DNA of 64,000 nucleotides from Nipponacmea schrenckii (lineage: Eukaryota; Mollusca; Gastropoda; Lottiidae). The stretch's first letter is position 1. Every line of letters begins with the position of its first letter. The position numbers and the translations under genes were made by a program. The stretch spans positions 34,244,338-34,308,337 of the forward strand of contig CM060199.1 of assembly GCA_030562195.1 (NCBI GenBank), in the 5' to 3' direction. Shown here piece by piece: positions 26,315-41,082 of the stretch. A model generated the notes under the pieces. It searched no databases and was not told where the DNA came from. It worked only from the letters and a program-made list of their open reading frames with translations.

Positions 26315-29300
26315 CTGTAAAAGAGAAAAGGGAGTATTATTAAACACGTTTAGAGAACAATGACAAATATAACTCTTTTCTAAATAATATATATTTGAAC
26401 ACGTTCACTTTTTAATCTCAATCTGACGACTGAATCTTTTATTTAGATAGTTTCATCTGTAGGACGACCCTCTCACCACCAAGACATGGTGCAATAAGAA
26501 TCAAGGAAGGGGTCACTTTATCTTTATTCTAAAGGTCACCTTTGATATCAATATACGTTTATGAAGACAAAAATCATGAAAGACTTTTGTACGAAACGCA
26601 CTTTGCAAAAGGTGTGCACACATACCACGCAATGCTCTTATTTGCAATGTGTGCCTTTTGACAATATTAATACTTTAAATTTTGTCCATACGCAAAAATC
26701 GTTTCAGAATAACTAAACATTGTTCGAGTTCAAAATGCTAAAATAAATTTCAAGATTATTAAACTTTTTACTATTATTTAATAACACGGTATTGATCTGA
26801 CTAATTTGTACATTGAGAAAATTCAGGTGTAATTTGTGTGTGTAAAGGTGTTTTAAACAGGATGACAATTGTTATATTTGTAATCAATAATTGTATTAAA
26901 GACCATTAAAACTGTAGATATGAAAGTCTTTGTATTAAGCCTCCTATACACAACGTGGAACATTGATTTTAAGAAGCAGATGGTATCGTAGCTAAACTCT
27001 CTTAATCGATGCTGTAAGTAGTTCAGATACGGAAACTATTCAAACGGCTTAGTTTTTCAGATGATTCTCTTTATAATTCATTTCAGTTGTTCATATCATT
27101 GCTAACACTTTTCGATGCAAAAATAAAGACATACGGTATAAAGTTGGAAGCTTATCATATATTAAATTTTTTCGTAAACTGCAAATATCTGAACTCGAAA
27201 TTAGCATGTACATGCAGTTTGAACAATTGCCAAAGTTACGTTACGGTTGCATACTCTACAAATAGAAAATCTGCTTATTATATCTTAAATAAATACACGG
27301 GAAAATATAAGTTTGAGTTTTTGTTGTAATGCGTTGAGTGATTCTATCTGTAAAACCCATTTCAAAACATAACTTAGAATCCAAATAAAAACATTTCTAA
27401 GTGATATACATCAAAGAATAACTTCGTATAAAAATATCAAGTTAGTATAGTATATACAAAATCTTTATCTTGAATATTTTTTCTATCTTAAACAAAAATA
27501 CGATTTACGCTTCATCGAATTCGAATATGCTTCAAGTAAAACTCGTATTTGTATTGAGAATACAAGGTGTTATTCATATTTTGAGTTAAAAGCCATCTGT
27601 ATGTAAACTGTGTATTGAGAAAGTTAATCTTTATAATAATATATAATATTGAACGACCAATGATGTATTTTGTAGGGAAGGGAACCAGCTTGAAATGGTT
27701 GACATTAACCGTCTATCTCCATAGTGAAACGATCAAGCGAAAACATTGATATTTTACCCTTGCTTTTCATATTCTATGAATGAATTTAATCGTAAGGAAA
27801 TTTGTTCAAATAAATTGAATTACATGAATGAAAGGTCCAATCGGTGGATTATTTTCAATATTATGTTATACACTTTCTGTTTCAACAATGAATGAAAAGT
27901 GAGAGGAATATTTTCCTTTCGTATGACTACTAAGCATGCCAATTTGCACGTTGTCCCAACAAAATATCTGGAGCAAAAGGTCATCTTAAAAGATGTTAAA
28001 ATTCAATATCTTAAAAGCGGCTCAAAAGAAATTTCTGTCAATGGCTTTTTGGGGATCTTTTTATCATAATTTGACTATTAACAAGATAATGGTATTCTGA
28101 ACATCGGCAATAGAATAAGTTGCGTATGAAACCAACGGAAATCTCTCATGCATCAGATATTTTATAAACCAGGTCTCATTGTTAAAATATGGCTTTTCAC
28201 ATGATATATGAAATTAGAATAATTCAGCGAAGTTGTTTTTTTTACGATTTAACTAAGAATGATTGAATCATTTGAAATGCACCAACACACCAAGTTAAGT
28301 GAGTTGTCTCGTCCAACTTGATTTGCCATAATCGCGTCTTCTTATCGTTATTTTATGGCAATTTTATAACTTGATAGAGACTCCACGTCATCGACTGAAA
28401 AAAGGAAGGGGAAAAGTATGGACGAAAGTTCAGACGTGAGCAATGATAGAAAGGTTATTGGCAGAAATTGAGAAATGAAGACGATGAAGTGGAACTAATG
28501 TGCCTGAGTTTGTATCGTCTTAACGAATCTAAGAGAAAATAAATCATGGAAGCTAGACATAATGTTTCATAATGATTCTATCACTAACACAGTCGTTGTG
28601 ATATAATCGCAAATATCATCACTATTATTATCTAAGTTTTCTTTCAGTGGGACACATGCTCTATTCTCTAGTCTTACTTTATCTCTTGGCAGTGTTCTAT
28701 TCGTGTATTCATTTACCAATTTTTATCCGCACGGTTCACTAGTAACCGCAAAAATTTGAAAATGGAATCGCAGTTTCTTATCCAAAGTTAATAATTGTTT
28801 TTGTGGTTTGAAACGTGCCAAACATGCGTTCTAATTGCGTTAGTACAAAGTGACAATGCCTTGTAGTTTTCTTATCGACTATGGCGGTCTTGGACTTGAT
28901 ATTTAAGCAACTAATCTGATTCCAACAATATATAATTCTCATTTTTATTTATCAGATGATATTCTCTTGCATTTTAATTTCCGTTACAAAAGTTACACGA
29001 CGTATTGCACCTTGAACATGCTACAAAGTCGTTACCTGAAAGTTGCAAGGCTTTAGAGGTTTATGCTTATTTCATTTTCTTGATTTTTTTTGTAAAAAGC
29101 TATGTTTTTTCGGAAATATCAATGAAGGATCAATCTTTAATATCAGAATAGAATCAATGATAGGCATAATGTCATTTTCTAAGATGAAAAACATGTCCAA
29201 ATGTTACTACAAAATAAATCATGCTGAGTTGTAATTCAACCCCAATTATGAATAACAAGACTTTACGACAAGTAAACTATATTCAACTAACTTTTATTCA

Positions 29301-32300
29301 CTATATTATTCATTGTAGCTTGTATTCTAAACATATCGCTTTCTCAACGCTCTTTATATCCTATTGTCGCATTGTTGTCGCATAGAAAACGTCTCCGGTC
29401 CCATGACCAAGTTACATTTCATGAATGACAGTTAACGCCACATTAATTTTAATATGGAAAAGGTGTGAAAAGCCTCTATAAAATTAAGCACAATGAAGAG
29501 AGAAATCAGCAGATATGTCGTAAAATAACGACCCTAATTTATCCCCTCCAGTGCGTTGACGCGTGGTGCAAGTATTTTACAAGGTTACATCTATAAATGC
29601 TCGCCTAATTACAACCTTACAATACACCAACATTTTATCTGAACATCAAAAATTATCAAAATTTTACAACTTGCGGGAAATTGGCAGGTATATTATGGGA
29701 TAAATGAAAACAAAGCAGTTTGATATTAATATCTTAAACTTTATGACCAGAGATTAACAAATATTATGAAAAGCTTTTAAAGGGTAATTTCAGGCATGTG
29801 GGTGGCTTGAAGTTGTAAAAATGATTATAATTTGAATCTCTTAATCTAAGTTTTATTTGAAACTTTGCATTGTGTGCTTGGTATACAACGCTTCATTGAA
29901 ATTCCAAGTATGGCAAATTATTCTAATTAATGTTTTTCGATTTCAAGTATACATTTCCTGTATATTATATGAATTCTTATGAGCCTCACTTATTCAAAAA
30001 AATCCTGATATGACCTTTCTTTTTTTATTACCTAATTTTTACAAATTTTGGATACTCCTTCTGAGATACATGCCGCCAATCAACCGAAAAGAGAACAATG
30101 TCAAAGCATTTAGAGTACACAGGAAAACTTTGTACCACTGTAAATATTTGTTTCTATAATTTCTAAATATAATGTTTACTTTATATAGCGACCCTTGTTG
30201 AAAGTCTGAGAATTCAAAATGTACAAGCGACCAGACTAATAACGAATATCCACTAACAGAACTTTTAAATAAAACCTACTCTAATCTTAAGAATTCTTGT
30301 CATTTTAATAAGCTTTCTTCAAGAGTGTAGATTGAACATTCCTCTCATGCCAACAGATTCTAGAATCTCAATTGTAAGGTAGAATTAGAGTATTTGATAT
30401 ATCTTTTAACAACTACATCCCATATCAACCTTTCTTCAAAAGGTCGTTCAGCTTGATAACTGACCAGTTATCCTTCTAAGACCATTACCAACGGTCAGAT
30501 TGATGGTTCTAACACATTTTGTTTTGGATTTGCCAAGCTGTTTGTCTAGATACCAATTTACACATGATTGTTTATAAATACGGTACCTTTGTTTACTATT
30601 TTACACGCCAATATCAAACTGTATACACAGTATTTATTTACATCTTATTTGTTAGTGAAAACATAATGATTTTACCATTTACAACCTTCATAACTTTAAT
30701 ATAATTACTAATAGGACATTCCCAAATCTTATCAGGCAGACCGATAGAGAGTTCTGTCTGAGCAGTGTTTATAACAATATGTAAAGGCAGGTCTTGATCC
30801 GCTTCGGTCCTAGATCCATTTATAGAATGAATGCCACATGAATGCAAAGGTTTTCTTCAAGGAGTTGGTTGGATGGAACCCTAGTCACATTCAATGGCAA
30901 CCGATTCATCCATTGTACATGTGAATGAGTTTCCATGTGGCAGTACTCTACTTTAAATCTAAAATTTAAATATCACTAGTTCGTTGGAGAAAAAAAAAAA
31001 AAAACACTACACATCATTCAGGAGCTTTGAGCAGAACATTAGATTTCGTAAAAAGCAACAATCATGAACATTAAGCACTTTTTAAACTGATTTGATCACC
31101 AGTTACTTTTTGAAGTGGACAATAACGTGTCTAGGTTAATTATTTTTGTACTTTGCTAATTCAATCAGTGATCTGAAAGGTGTCAATCTAGCAGATTTTC
31201 TCTAATGTTGTTTTCTAATCAAATTATCAAATCTCATTTACACCAATGTTGAATTTATAGTTTACATACGCGATTGATTTTTCTACAGGACAATAGGCGA
31301 TTGACCATTACAATTCCCATATCTATGATAAAATATCATTTTCCGTAATAATATTTGATGTATTTATACAAGTAGAAAATATCAACACATATATTTCATT
31401 GGTCATTGGAGCATTTAATTAAAAAATCAATTTGATTCCTTTTTTAATGAGTAATAGATATTATCGAGATTTTGAGTGATTTCAGGTCAGATATCGAAGA
31501 TTTATTTGTCTAACCTAGTTTTTACACAAACTTTCAATCTTTAACTTTTTCAGTGTTTTGGTCGAAGCAATTACTTAATTTATGAGGGAAGAGGGGATTG
31601 AAAGATTATAAAAAGACGAAATCCATGTTAAAAGATGTATATTACGAATATGAAATAAAACTCCACATTGCAGAAAATAATCTAACGAACGAACAGTTTT
31701 TAGAACACTTATAAGTTGATAATCTTTCAACAAGTTATGAAGCACTCCTAGTTTATGAAGAGTGGTTGAAGATTATAATTTAAGAGCTTAACAGCGGTAT
31801 TTAAAAATTCTCTTTAAAAGCCAGAAGATATTCTCATTAGAAAGCTGCTTATTTCACGATACGTTTATTTTGCTCTCTTCACAATATTGACACACTATTA
31901 CATATGGATATATTTCAGTTAGAGAGTTTAATTACTTTTACATATTTTAAACTAAACATATCTTTACCACATGTTTTCAAAATAAAATTTCTTTCATGGT
32001 GAAATTTGAAATTGTTTATTTTTTGTCTGTTTCTTACTGCCAAGACACATGAAGATTTAAAGGTACCTTTTAGGCCTTTGAGTGACAAAGTCAATTTATT
32101 ACTATTAGTAGAAATTGACTATTGTAGATTGTCAAAATGATTTGTCAATTTAAGCAAAAGTATTATGTAATTTTTTTTTGTTTAAACATTTTTTATTCAC
32201 ATGAAAAGGATTGGGAAACAGACAATGCCTATATCACCCCTCTCCAATTATTATGAAATTTGTTTCATCATTTCTCTTTTCTGAGCAGCCTTTTCAACTA

Positions 32301-35037
32301 CAGCACACAAGTATCTTTCAGTGAAATAAAAATTGCTTTATGCATAATGCATATTCCTTAATAAGTTAAGATCATTCCTCCCATGAAATAAGTGTAAAAG
32401 TATAAAAATTGTACCCCAAATTTTTGCTTTTGGGGGTCATTAACGCATTAACATGCAATGGAAATAATAGAATAAATTGTGTATTTAAATATTTATACTG
32501 ATACATTAAGCTGTATTTATAATTTGACAAACTCGGATTTACTTATTTTCTTATTTTCATGTAAATTGAATTAAAATAGTATATAGAGAACATGTGTAGT
32601 TATGTTTGAAAGAGGCGGTCGTGTTTTTATTAAATATGATAAGTATTTGAAAGCTTTCGTATGACCTAGTGAATTATTGCACAGGAATGTTTCTTCTACA
32701 TTTTTCAATCTGTACAGAATTATCTTTCAGGCCTGCAAATACCACTAGCGAGTAAAATAATTAAAATTAATAGGATAATGTTACAAGGCTCATTACATGG
32801 ATAATAATAATAATGAAAATATTATATTCCAGCATGATTGATGCACGAATCCTTTTACTATTTTATTGAATTAGTTCAGCATAAACGATGCAGTAATTGG
32901 ATTTTTATCGCTTATTCATTCAATCAAGTTTTATTAAATTAAAGCTTGGATACATTTTTGAAAGAGCTATTAATTGGCTGTTACGATCATTGTCTGAAAT
33001 AGCTGACATAATATATTTTTTCTGTATGGAAAGCATCACTTATGAAGTTTTGATACAACAAAATGATAAAAAAAAAATGGTCAATATTTATAATAATATG
33101 TGAAAAAATATTGCTCTCTAATCCGTCACTGATTTTATTTGTATATATATACCAAGAAATTTATTAAATTTTACTAAATAATAATTTTCTCTTATATTTA
33201 GGACAAATTGACAGAATTAATAACAAAGATTTAAATGTTCATTTCTATTGCTGAATATTTACATGCAGAATATTAAATAATTTTTCTTGATTTCAATAGT
33301 ACACCTGCGAAAATTTCGATATAGTTTACAGTATCAACTATTGTTATCATACAGAATATACACACATTGACCTACAACTAATATATTCAATACAAACTAT
33401 CAATAGATTGGCGAGGATATCAAGAGAGTTATTGATTTATTACAATATTTAATACAATCATTCTATCAGATATGCTAAGAAAAAGACATCCCAATGTAAA
33501 CACTCGTATGCCAATTAATACGTCATTCTCTGACTAGTGAGATGACAGTAATTTGAGGAAATCTCTCAGAATGAGACTTGAGTACATTGAAATGTCGACT
33601 AAAGCCTTTAACTACCGACCTACTGCAGATTGAGTGCTAGAAACGGATGAATTGAAATCCCTAAATTGATGATTAGGACAGCGAGGACTCCCACGAGAGA
33701 TTGTGTCCTGAACTCAAGTTCAACTATCAAATTGCTATTCAGCTGGTGTACAGTTGCTTTCTTCTTTAAAGTAAATAAATTTGTTATTGATATAAAGAAA
33801 AATATGATTTAATTAAGGGCTTAATATTCAATAAAATAGGAAATTTGTTAAATTTTATTTTCCTATATCGATGTTTAAATGCGTGCCATTCATGCAAGTG
33901 AAGGTGAACAAATTTTGTATTGAAAGCAAAACTGAATTTGTATGATAGCAGCGCTACCTTTTCACAAAATAAAATTGAAAGCTTATGAATAGAAATATTC
34001 AAATTACGTATTGAATCAGTCACAATTTTTATTACAAGCAAGGTACGTTTTCTTAATCCAATTTAATATTTTGTAGGACTAGAACGAAATGTTCTAAAAA
34101 TATATTGTTTACTTTAAAATTCAATAAATAAATTTCTCAGTTAATTTATTTAATTCAATAATATTATATTATTTCGTAAAATTTGTATTTGAATATATTT
34201 CTAACAAGATATTGAATTTTTTTTTGCTTTTTTTAAGGAAAAGAAAAGAAAAGAAAAGAAAAAAAAAGAAAATAAAAAAAAAATGTTCTGAACTAATTAC
34301 AAGATTTTATCAAACACGCGTTTTGAAACATTTAAACGCCCCTCCTGTGACAACATGAAGACATAAAACAGCGCATTTTTTAATTTCATTTTCCGTCCGA
34401 GTCAATTGCGGTAATAGGATGCTTAATTAAAGTTAGTGTGAAATTGACTACTCATTCGAAACGATACAGGACATTTATCATTTTTACTCTGCTCATTTCG
34501 TAAAGACTTTTGAAGGAAATTGATATAATGTTAAGATAATTCTCACATAAATCTAAGAAATGTTATATATTATGATTTAAAAATATGAGTTAATCCCCAC
34601 CATATCAATCATGTAATTATATATCAGAATACACCGCCATGATATTATTGACGCCTAGGGTGTATATTTATTGATAACTGTTATTATTTTTTATGATTTG
34701 TATATAACTTATTATGATCATTTATTACTTTAATTGTTTTTTCTTTCTTCTTTTGTTTCATCATTTCCGACAAAAAAAAAATTAGTTTTCTTGTAGGAAA
34801 TTTGTTCCCAATTTTCTAAACAAAGTACACATTTTTGAAAATATTTCAAGACAACAGAGGTAAGTCTTAGGGAATATTTTCACCTTTTATGAATTTTTTT
34901 TAAAGACATGTTAAGATGTAAACATTGGATGTAAACTGTACGTCAGTTTTGATGAATGTGAATTTAATGATACTTAGCCACTTCATAAAATAGAAATATC
35001 ACTCAAATACGACAAAATAAAGTTATCAAACACCTAC
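26315..35037 (-). other. Hox2 intron 1 (8.7 kb, phase 1)
   Basis: Separates hexapeptide from homeobox; donor CCAG|GTAGGT, acceptor CTTTTACAG. No minisatellite array like those outside Hox2, only simple tracts (poly-A at about 30990-31004; AAAAG repeat at 34237-34283). Slightly GC-richer blocks at about 26480-26560 (GGGTCA, AGGTCA and CTTTGAT motifs), 29380-29580 and 33480-33770 (TGACAG at about 33543) stand out and could be intronic enhancers, but this is only composition and motif evidence. Confidence 0.75.
34237..34283 (+). repeat. (AAAAG)n microsatellite
   Basis: Four to five GAAAA units followed by an A-rich run with single G and T interruptions, in Hox2 intron 1 about 0.75 kb from the donor. 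Confidence 0.9.
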
Positions 35038-35341
35038 CTGGTTCGGGCTCTAACAGTTGTCCACCTTTTCTTGAGACTTTCTTATCTTTCATCCACGGAT
35101 ATTCCTGGAGTTTACCACCGAGCATGCCCACATCGGAGCCATCTGGAGACGGTGTGAGTGCTGGGTACGAGTCTTGAAGAGGATGTAAATTGTTATAGCT
35201 GTGACAATAAGATCGTGAATCAGCTATAAGCGATGATTGATGATGAGGAGCATTCACGTGGGGCAGTCCAGTCATAAATCCTGCCATCCCGTCACCCTGT
35301 CCCATTAAATAACCACATTCACCCTCCTCGTTCATTTTCAT
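35038..35341 (-). CDS. Hox2: Hox2 exon 1: N-terminus and YPWMK hexapeptide
   Basis: First coding exon of Hox2, 101 codons plus one base. Two ATGs lie close together, at 35341 (MKMNEEGE) and 35335 (MNEEGE); I took the first, but the second has the better adenine context and resembles the MN-E start of other Hox2 proteins. The frame is open upstream to 35380 without another ATG. The hexapeptide YPWMK at residues 81-85, followed by DKKVSRK, matches the Hox2 consensus YPWMK-(E/D)KK; it docks on the Exd/PBX homeodomain. The exon ends at CCAG|GTAGGT, phase 1, like Hox1. The next exon is 8.7 kb downstream. A dense cluster of promoter-type motifs lies 206-268 bp upstream of the start. Confidence 0.96.
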
Positions 35342-35546
35342 TAACTGTTTGCAAATCAACGAAAAACTAAGAGTCAGCACAGGTTAAGCTGTAGAAGCTA
35401 GGATTAATTTTCCCGTCGAGTAAACTAGAGAAAGTATTTTCACTAAATGTTGCTTCATAAAAGTATATATTCCAGTAACGTTACCATGTCGAGGCAAACA
35501 AATAAAAGCTTGTCTGCAACAGCTAACGATCGACAATATTCACTGA

Positions 35547-35582
35547 GCGAGAGAAACCACGTGATCAATCTGCGCCAATCAG
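35547..35582 (-). promoter_or_regulatory. Hox2 promoter-proximal module: CCAAT box, E-box, TCTCGC
   Basis: On the coding strand: CTGATTGG, a 9 nt spacer, ATCACGTGG, then TTTCTCTCGC, 206 bp upstream of the Hox2 ATG. It aligns without gaps to the Hox1 module (26 of 36 positions; the two blocks are identical). The spacer plus E-box also contain AGATTGATCA, close to a PBX/HOX bipartite site. Confidence 0.62.
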
Positions 35583-35585
35583 ATT

Positions 35586-35608
35586 TGATTGATGGCAGGT
35601 TGTGACAG
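35586..35608 (+). promoter_or_regulatory. PBX/HOX site plus Meis/Prep site upstream of Hox2
   Basis: TGATTGATGG at 35586-35595 fits the PBX/HOX bipartite consensus TGATNNATGG, and TGACAG at 35603-35608 fits the Meis/Prep/Hth site, 7 nt apart. This pairing is the hallmark of anterior Hox auto- and cross-regulatory enhancers known from vertebrate Hoxb1 and Hoxb2. Here it abuts the promoter module, about 0.25 kb upstream of the start codon. Motifs this short can occur by chance; position and clustering raise the likelihood. Confidence 0.5.
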
Positions 35609-38600
35609 TTTACAGACTAAAGGGGGCAGTACGTATTACACACTTTGATCTAATACCGAGTCAACGGGAGTATACAATTACTCATAGTTACTGAATTTAC
35701 ATACGAAACAATTATTATTTGTTCTTCACCAGTCTCCGAACCTTAAATATACACAGTATTTTAAGAAATGTCAACCGAAAGATTGGAATGAATCGTCTGC
35801 TAAAGATTCAATCTCTGTCGAGAGTCTATCAAGTTTAACTACAGCACGCTCCATTAGACTGAATATCTGACAATTACCGCCAATAATTTCGTTATATTTC
35901 ATTCCCTGTCAACTCTCTAATAACATCATTTAAATCACACAACCCCATTCCCTTTCAGGCGCTAATAAAAAATTGTCGTTAGTGGCTGTCCGTCTCAACA
36001 CACAATCATATCCTCATTTACCGCCAATATTCCATTTCTGCCTTCTGAATTTTTAGTAATAACAGACGATAGCTTACTGGTCAGACGTGCGAAATTCTGA
36101 AAGTTAATTTCTGCGTATGGAATTCCCTGGTGGTGCCAAGAATGTCGATAGGAAATTGGATAAAATGAAAGAATCTTTGGAGTAGAGTGTTGCCATTTTT
36201 CTAAAGTAAGTCGACAAAACAATAATTAGATTTCCATCACGTCAATCGTAGGATATTGAGATATATAAATAAACAGTTAAACAGTAAATAATTTTTCAGA
36301 ATGATACGGTTATTTTTCTGTTAATATCACTCTATTTCTAACAAAAAAAACGCAAAAACATAAATTTCTTATTTTCGGATAATCAATTACATGTATAATT
36401 AATTTTTACGATTTTATACCACAAAAGTATTCAATTTTCATAAATACTTTATAAGACCTGTTTCTTCTTTTACATTTAGAAACCTGTCCTTGAATGTAGT
36501 CAAGAACAGAAAAAATATATCGAATTTTTACAATCAGACTTGAATGTATTAGACACACACTTTCTTTCACTTGTCAAGCTTCGATGACTTTTCAGAAAGT
36601 CGTTTCTGACAAAATGTGGATGACCTGTTCGAGGTCAAACACAAAATTCACACTAGATCGTCATGAAAAATTGAAATGAATACTACGAAAAGGGGATCTA
36701 TTCGGGGCTATGATAGACAGTTATCAAGGGTCCTACAATGTGACAACTAAGGTATATCTAGAGAGATCATGGACGAATTTTAATCAAATTTTGTTTCAAG
36801 GGTAGGGTGAATTGTAGGCAATGAAGATAGAACAAAACCTTATCGATTGGACTTCAAAGAGTTAACCGGTTTATTGTGTCCAAACTTGATGATATGCCCA
36901 TCTACCTGTTACAGGTTGACGCCAAATACACATCAAAGACCTTAACGGCTGAACTGGCACTAAAGGTTTAATTTGTTTAACCAATAACTGATCAACCCTC
37001 TTTTATGCAATGTAATAGGATTCAACAGGCAAGGTGTTAATTTTTTAGCCTTATGTTTCTTTCATCCACGCGCCTTCCGTCCACTGGTCATTTGATCGCC
37101 ACTATCCATTGTCCGGACGATTGAGCATGAACAATCAAACAAATTGATTGTTGTTACCTTTCCCTAAAGGCTGGGATAAACACATTCCCCTTTTTATTCA
37201 ATTTTTGTCTAAATGTATACTTTAACCCTATCCGACCTTTTAATCGAGATCAAGTGGGTGTATTGTCTAATTCTGAAGATAAAACGCAAAACAGATCGAG
37301 CTACTGTTACATTTCCCCAAGGCAGAAATCAAAACACTTCAATCCAGCACTTCATTGACGTTTGATCAGTTTATTTCTACCAGTCAACAAACCTTTACCT
37401 GTTGTTTCGCTTGATAAATATTAGTTTTAAACGCATGTTGCCTGGCTTTTGAAAATATGCTGTATATTCGTATATTTCGTGCTTTAAATAAGCGAAATTC
37501 GGTTCAAATTTAGTAGCGAACCAATTAATTTTGGAATTTCTGTTATAATAAATTTACAATTCAATAAAAATATTTTTGGGGGAAATTGGCCTTAAGCCTT
37601 CTGAAATATATAGAATCAATAGAAATCATCAAATATGAAATTCGAGATATAATACGACCCTCGACCAATTCTGCTTTTAGTTTTATGTACTGGGATCTGA
37701 ATTGAATACGCAAAATATCTTCATTGGTCATATCATGTTAAAGTATCGAGTATATAAACGCTTCAACATATTTTACAGAATAAACAGCCGTTGCTATTAG
37801 GACTTCCTTTTTGCATCCACATTTTGAATAGAACTTTTAAAAAATATTTTTGCTAAGCTGTTACATCATTGTAATTAGTTCAGAGAATTTTCAGATATTT
37901 TATCACCCTTTTTCGCTAATTTATTAGCACGATAAACATCAAAATTTGATTTATTTAACATATTAACAGATTTCAGTAACGTTTTTTGGGTCAGAAACAG
38001 CATGAAGGAACAAAGTCGTTAAATTACCACGATAAAATACAATAGAGTTTGGAAATTAAAACAGATTGATTAGCGAAAAATATCTGAATTGACATCATTA
38101 AATATGTTAAAATCTGGTTATGAGTTTAAACTATGCAACAGTCTATCATGATAAGCAAGGCAAGTTTATTTAGAAAATTATTCATGAGATCATACATTAC
38201 ATTAATCATGTTGTTAAATCTGAATATAGCATACTGATTACATCTTTGTGTGATTTGTTTAATATTCAGCATGTAAATGAGGGAACTGTGTGTTCTACTT
38301 GTAGAGAGTAAGAATTTCTGAACATGTGTTACTTATTGACCGTTGTCAAATGAATTGTATTCACTTGATTATCCTATTGATGCAAATTCTTAACTTTAAG
38401 GAAGAGATATTCGATTGTTATATCAGATTGTCAATTTTACCAGAAAGCAACGTTTAGTAACAAGTCTTTTATTAGAAAATAATCACAATTTTTAGAAGCT
38501 TTCAATTAAGAGTTTGTTGTGTAATTCTAGTATAATAATATTTACGTAAGATCTATCAGCATCTAAAGGAAATATTGAATTGTCTCAAAGTAAAGATATT

Positions 38601-41082
38601 TGAGCTAAAATATTTTTACAATTAACAATTGGGTTCTGAATTTAAAAACTTGTATGTTTAAGATAAATATTTTAGCTATGTATGCTTGCATGGATGTTTA
38701 ATAAACCTTAAGAAATTTTCAGAACAGTGATATTCTAGATTACCTTAGAAAATGGATTATGTTAAAGTGCTGTTTTATATTTGTATTTATTTCACAAGGG
38801 CTGCTTAACAATGTAAGGATGACTTAAAATCAACAGTATAATACAATCCCTTAGAGGTTACATGTATTTATATTGGGGATTTTAAGATATAATATGGACA
38901 AACTTAAATTGATTTTTTTTTATTTTTACGCTTTAATATTGTAATACTTCAACAAGGAACAATAATATATAAAATAGACAAAAATCCTTCTTTAAAGCGT
39001 TGATGAACATTAGTAATATTTTATATGACCATCCTTGATCTATGGTGCAATATTTTCAATAATTACAAAATATATTATAGTAATAAATATTATATTTTAT
39101 TGCTTGGAATATAAGATATCAAAGACAAACTGTTATGTTAGGATATCATAAAAAGGTTATTTGTTACCAGTAATTAAAGGGCAGGGGTCCCCAAGGAACC
39201 ATCTTGGCATCTTCTTGCACACTGTGTTCGCTCATTAGTTAACACAAGGAATCAATGGTAAGCCTGGAGAGACAAGCTGGTAATAAATCAGCAGTATTTG
39301 GAGGTGTTAAATAATCTTCTCGTAAAATAATTATTAATTTATAGACTGTCTTTTCTACTTCCACAAAACATTGGTTTTAATCAACACGTAGGGGATGGCT
39401 GTATTTAGTACAATTATGACGAAATGAACAAGACTGACTGACATAAGTTACTAATTTTGTTGAAGTTCTTGAAGTGAATTTTTACAGTAAGTTTTCCTTG
39501 CAGAATGGTCCTATAATGTTATGTTGAAATTATGCTCATTAAAAGCTATAAAAGTATGCGATGCACATAGAAATCTGTTTAAATTGATCAATTATGATGA
39601 ACAATACTGACCGACATTAGCTAGACCTATATATCAATTTAGTACTAAATGCGTTTGGGAATTTAATCTCATTAACAAGTTTCTTGTCGGAAATAGCCGA
39701 ATATTCCACAAAAATTTGAAGCAAATTAGCAAATGTTCTATATATATTTAATGACGTACTTTCTGTAATGATAGAGCTGCATGTACTGTACGTTTTCTTT
39801 TTAATGCAACGAACGACCTACATGTAAATAAGGATTTCAGATGAACACATTGAAATAATTTAGTTAAATCCACTTTTTGCAAATCCTCTAACAAGCAATG
39901 ATACTGAAACATACGCTTTGAATTCAATGACTCGTGTAAAAAGTAAAGTTATTTAATACTAATGATGTATGAATATCATATTATGTCTATTTGTTACAAC
40001 AAAGTGAATTTAAAAGCTTAAAAACTCTTTACAAGTTTTACGACAAGTTGAATAAACCCAAGTAAACTAGCCATGTAATAGTGGATATAATTGCTGGCAA
40101 TAAATCAAAATTAATCACCCGGATATCTCGGGCTAAAGATCACATCTCGCGAGATCTCTTCAGTAAATTGAATAGTGTCAAGAAGTGTTCTCGTGGATAT
40201 TAAGTAGTTATGATGCTAATTGCGACCTTATCTGATTTTAGAAATATATTTTATTATATATATATTAGGTCAGGTGTGTAGGTGATATTAAATCGATCCG
40301 ATTAAAATCGATATAAAACTGTCAAAGATCGATATCTGGAATCAATACTTAGTCACATCATCCACACTTTAAATCATGTCGTATTAGAGGTCAAGACTGT
40401 TTTTCCGATTGAATTCACTAAATGATATAAAAGTAAATATAAATACAGATCAATGTAAAAGTTTCCTCATCGCATTATGCATTGTAATAAGAGGACAATT
40501 TGCATAAATAAATATTAATATCTATTGCAAAAGATTTTTTTTAATTTCCAGGCCAAGGAAGTTTTAAAATAAATATACTAAGACGTAGGCTATCAGGTAA
40601 AATGGTAAAAATGACGAAAACTAATTTTTGACTATTTTAGTAGCCTATTCTTACGATTTTACACAATTCTGGAGCAAATAAAATTAATTCCGAAAATTTT
40701 GTTAATACCATTTAATAACGTTAAGTGAAAAAAAAGTCATTCTAAGAAAATTCTTGTTTCGTAACAAATAGTATTATTGCATAATTCTAACTACAAGAAA
40801 TACGAATTTCTGCATGAGTTTATTTCAAATGAAAGAGTACATCTAAAGGTTACATACAGTCTGTAATTAACAGGATCAGAAAAGGTTTTATCTGTACCAT
40901 CATTTCTGAGTGAAATTGAAACAGTTAACTTCACAGTAAAACTGTCAATAGACATCGTTTAACAGATAAGATAACATAGCCTAAGGTTAAAATATGGTGG
41001 CTGGGAATTCCCCTTTCTCTTCCTCCTAAGCCTAAAACTCCACAAGATTTATAACCAACCAATGATGTTTATCCGCCTGAAG

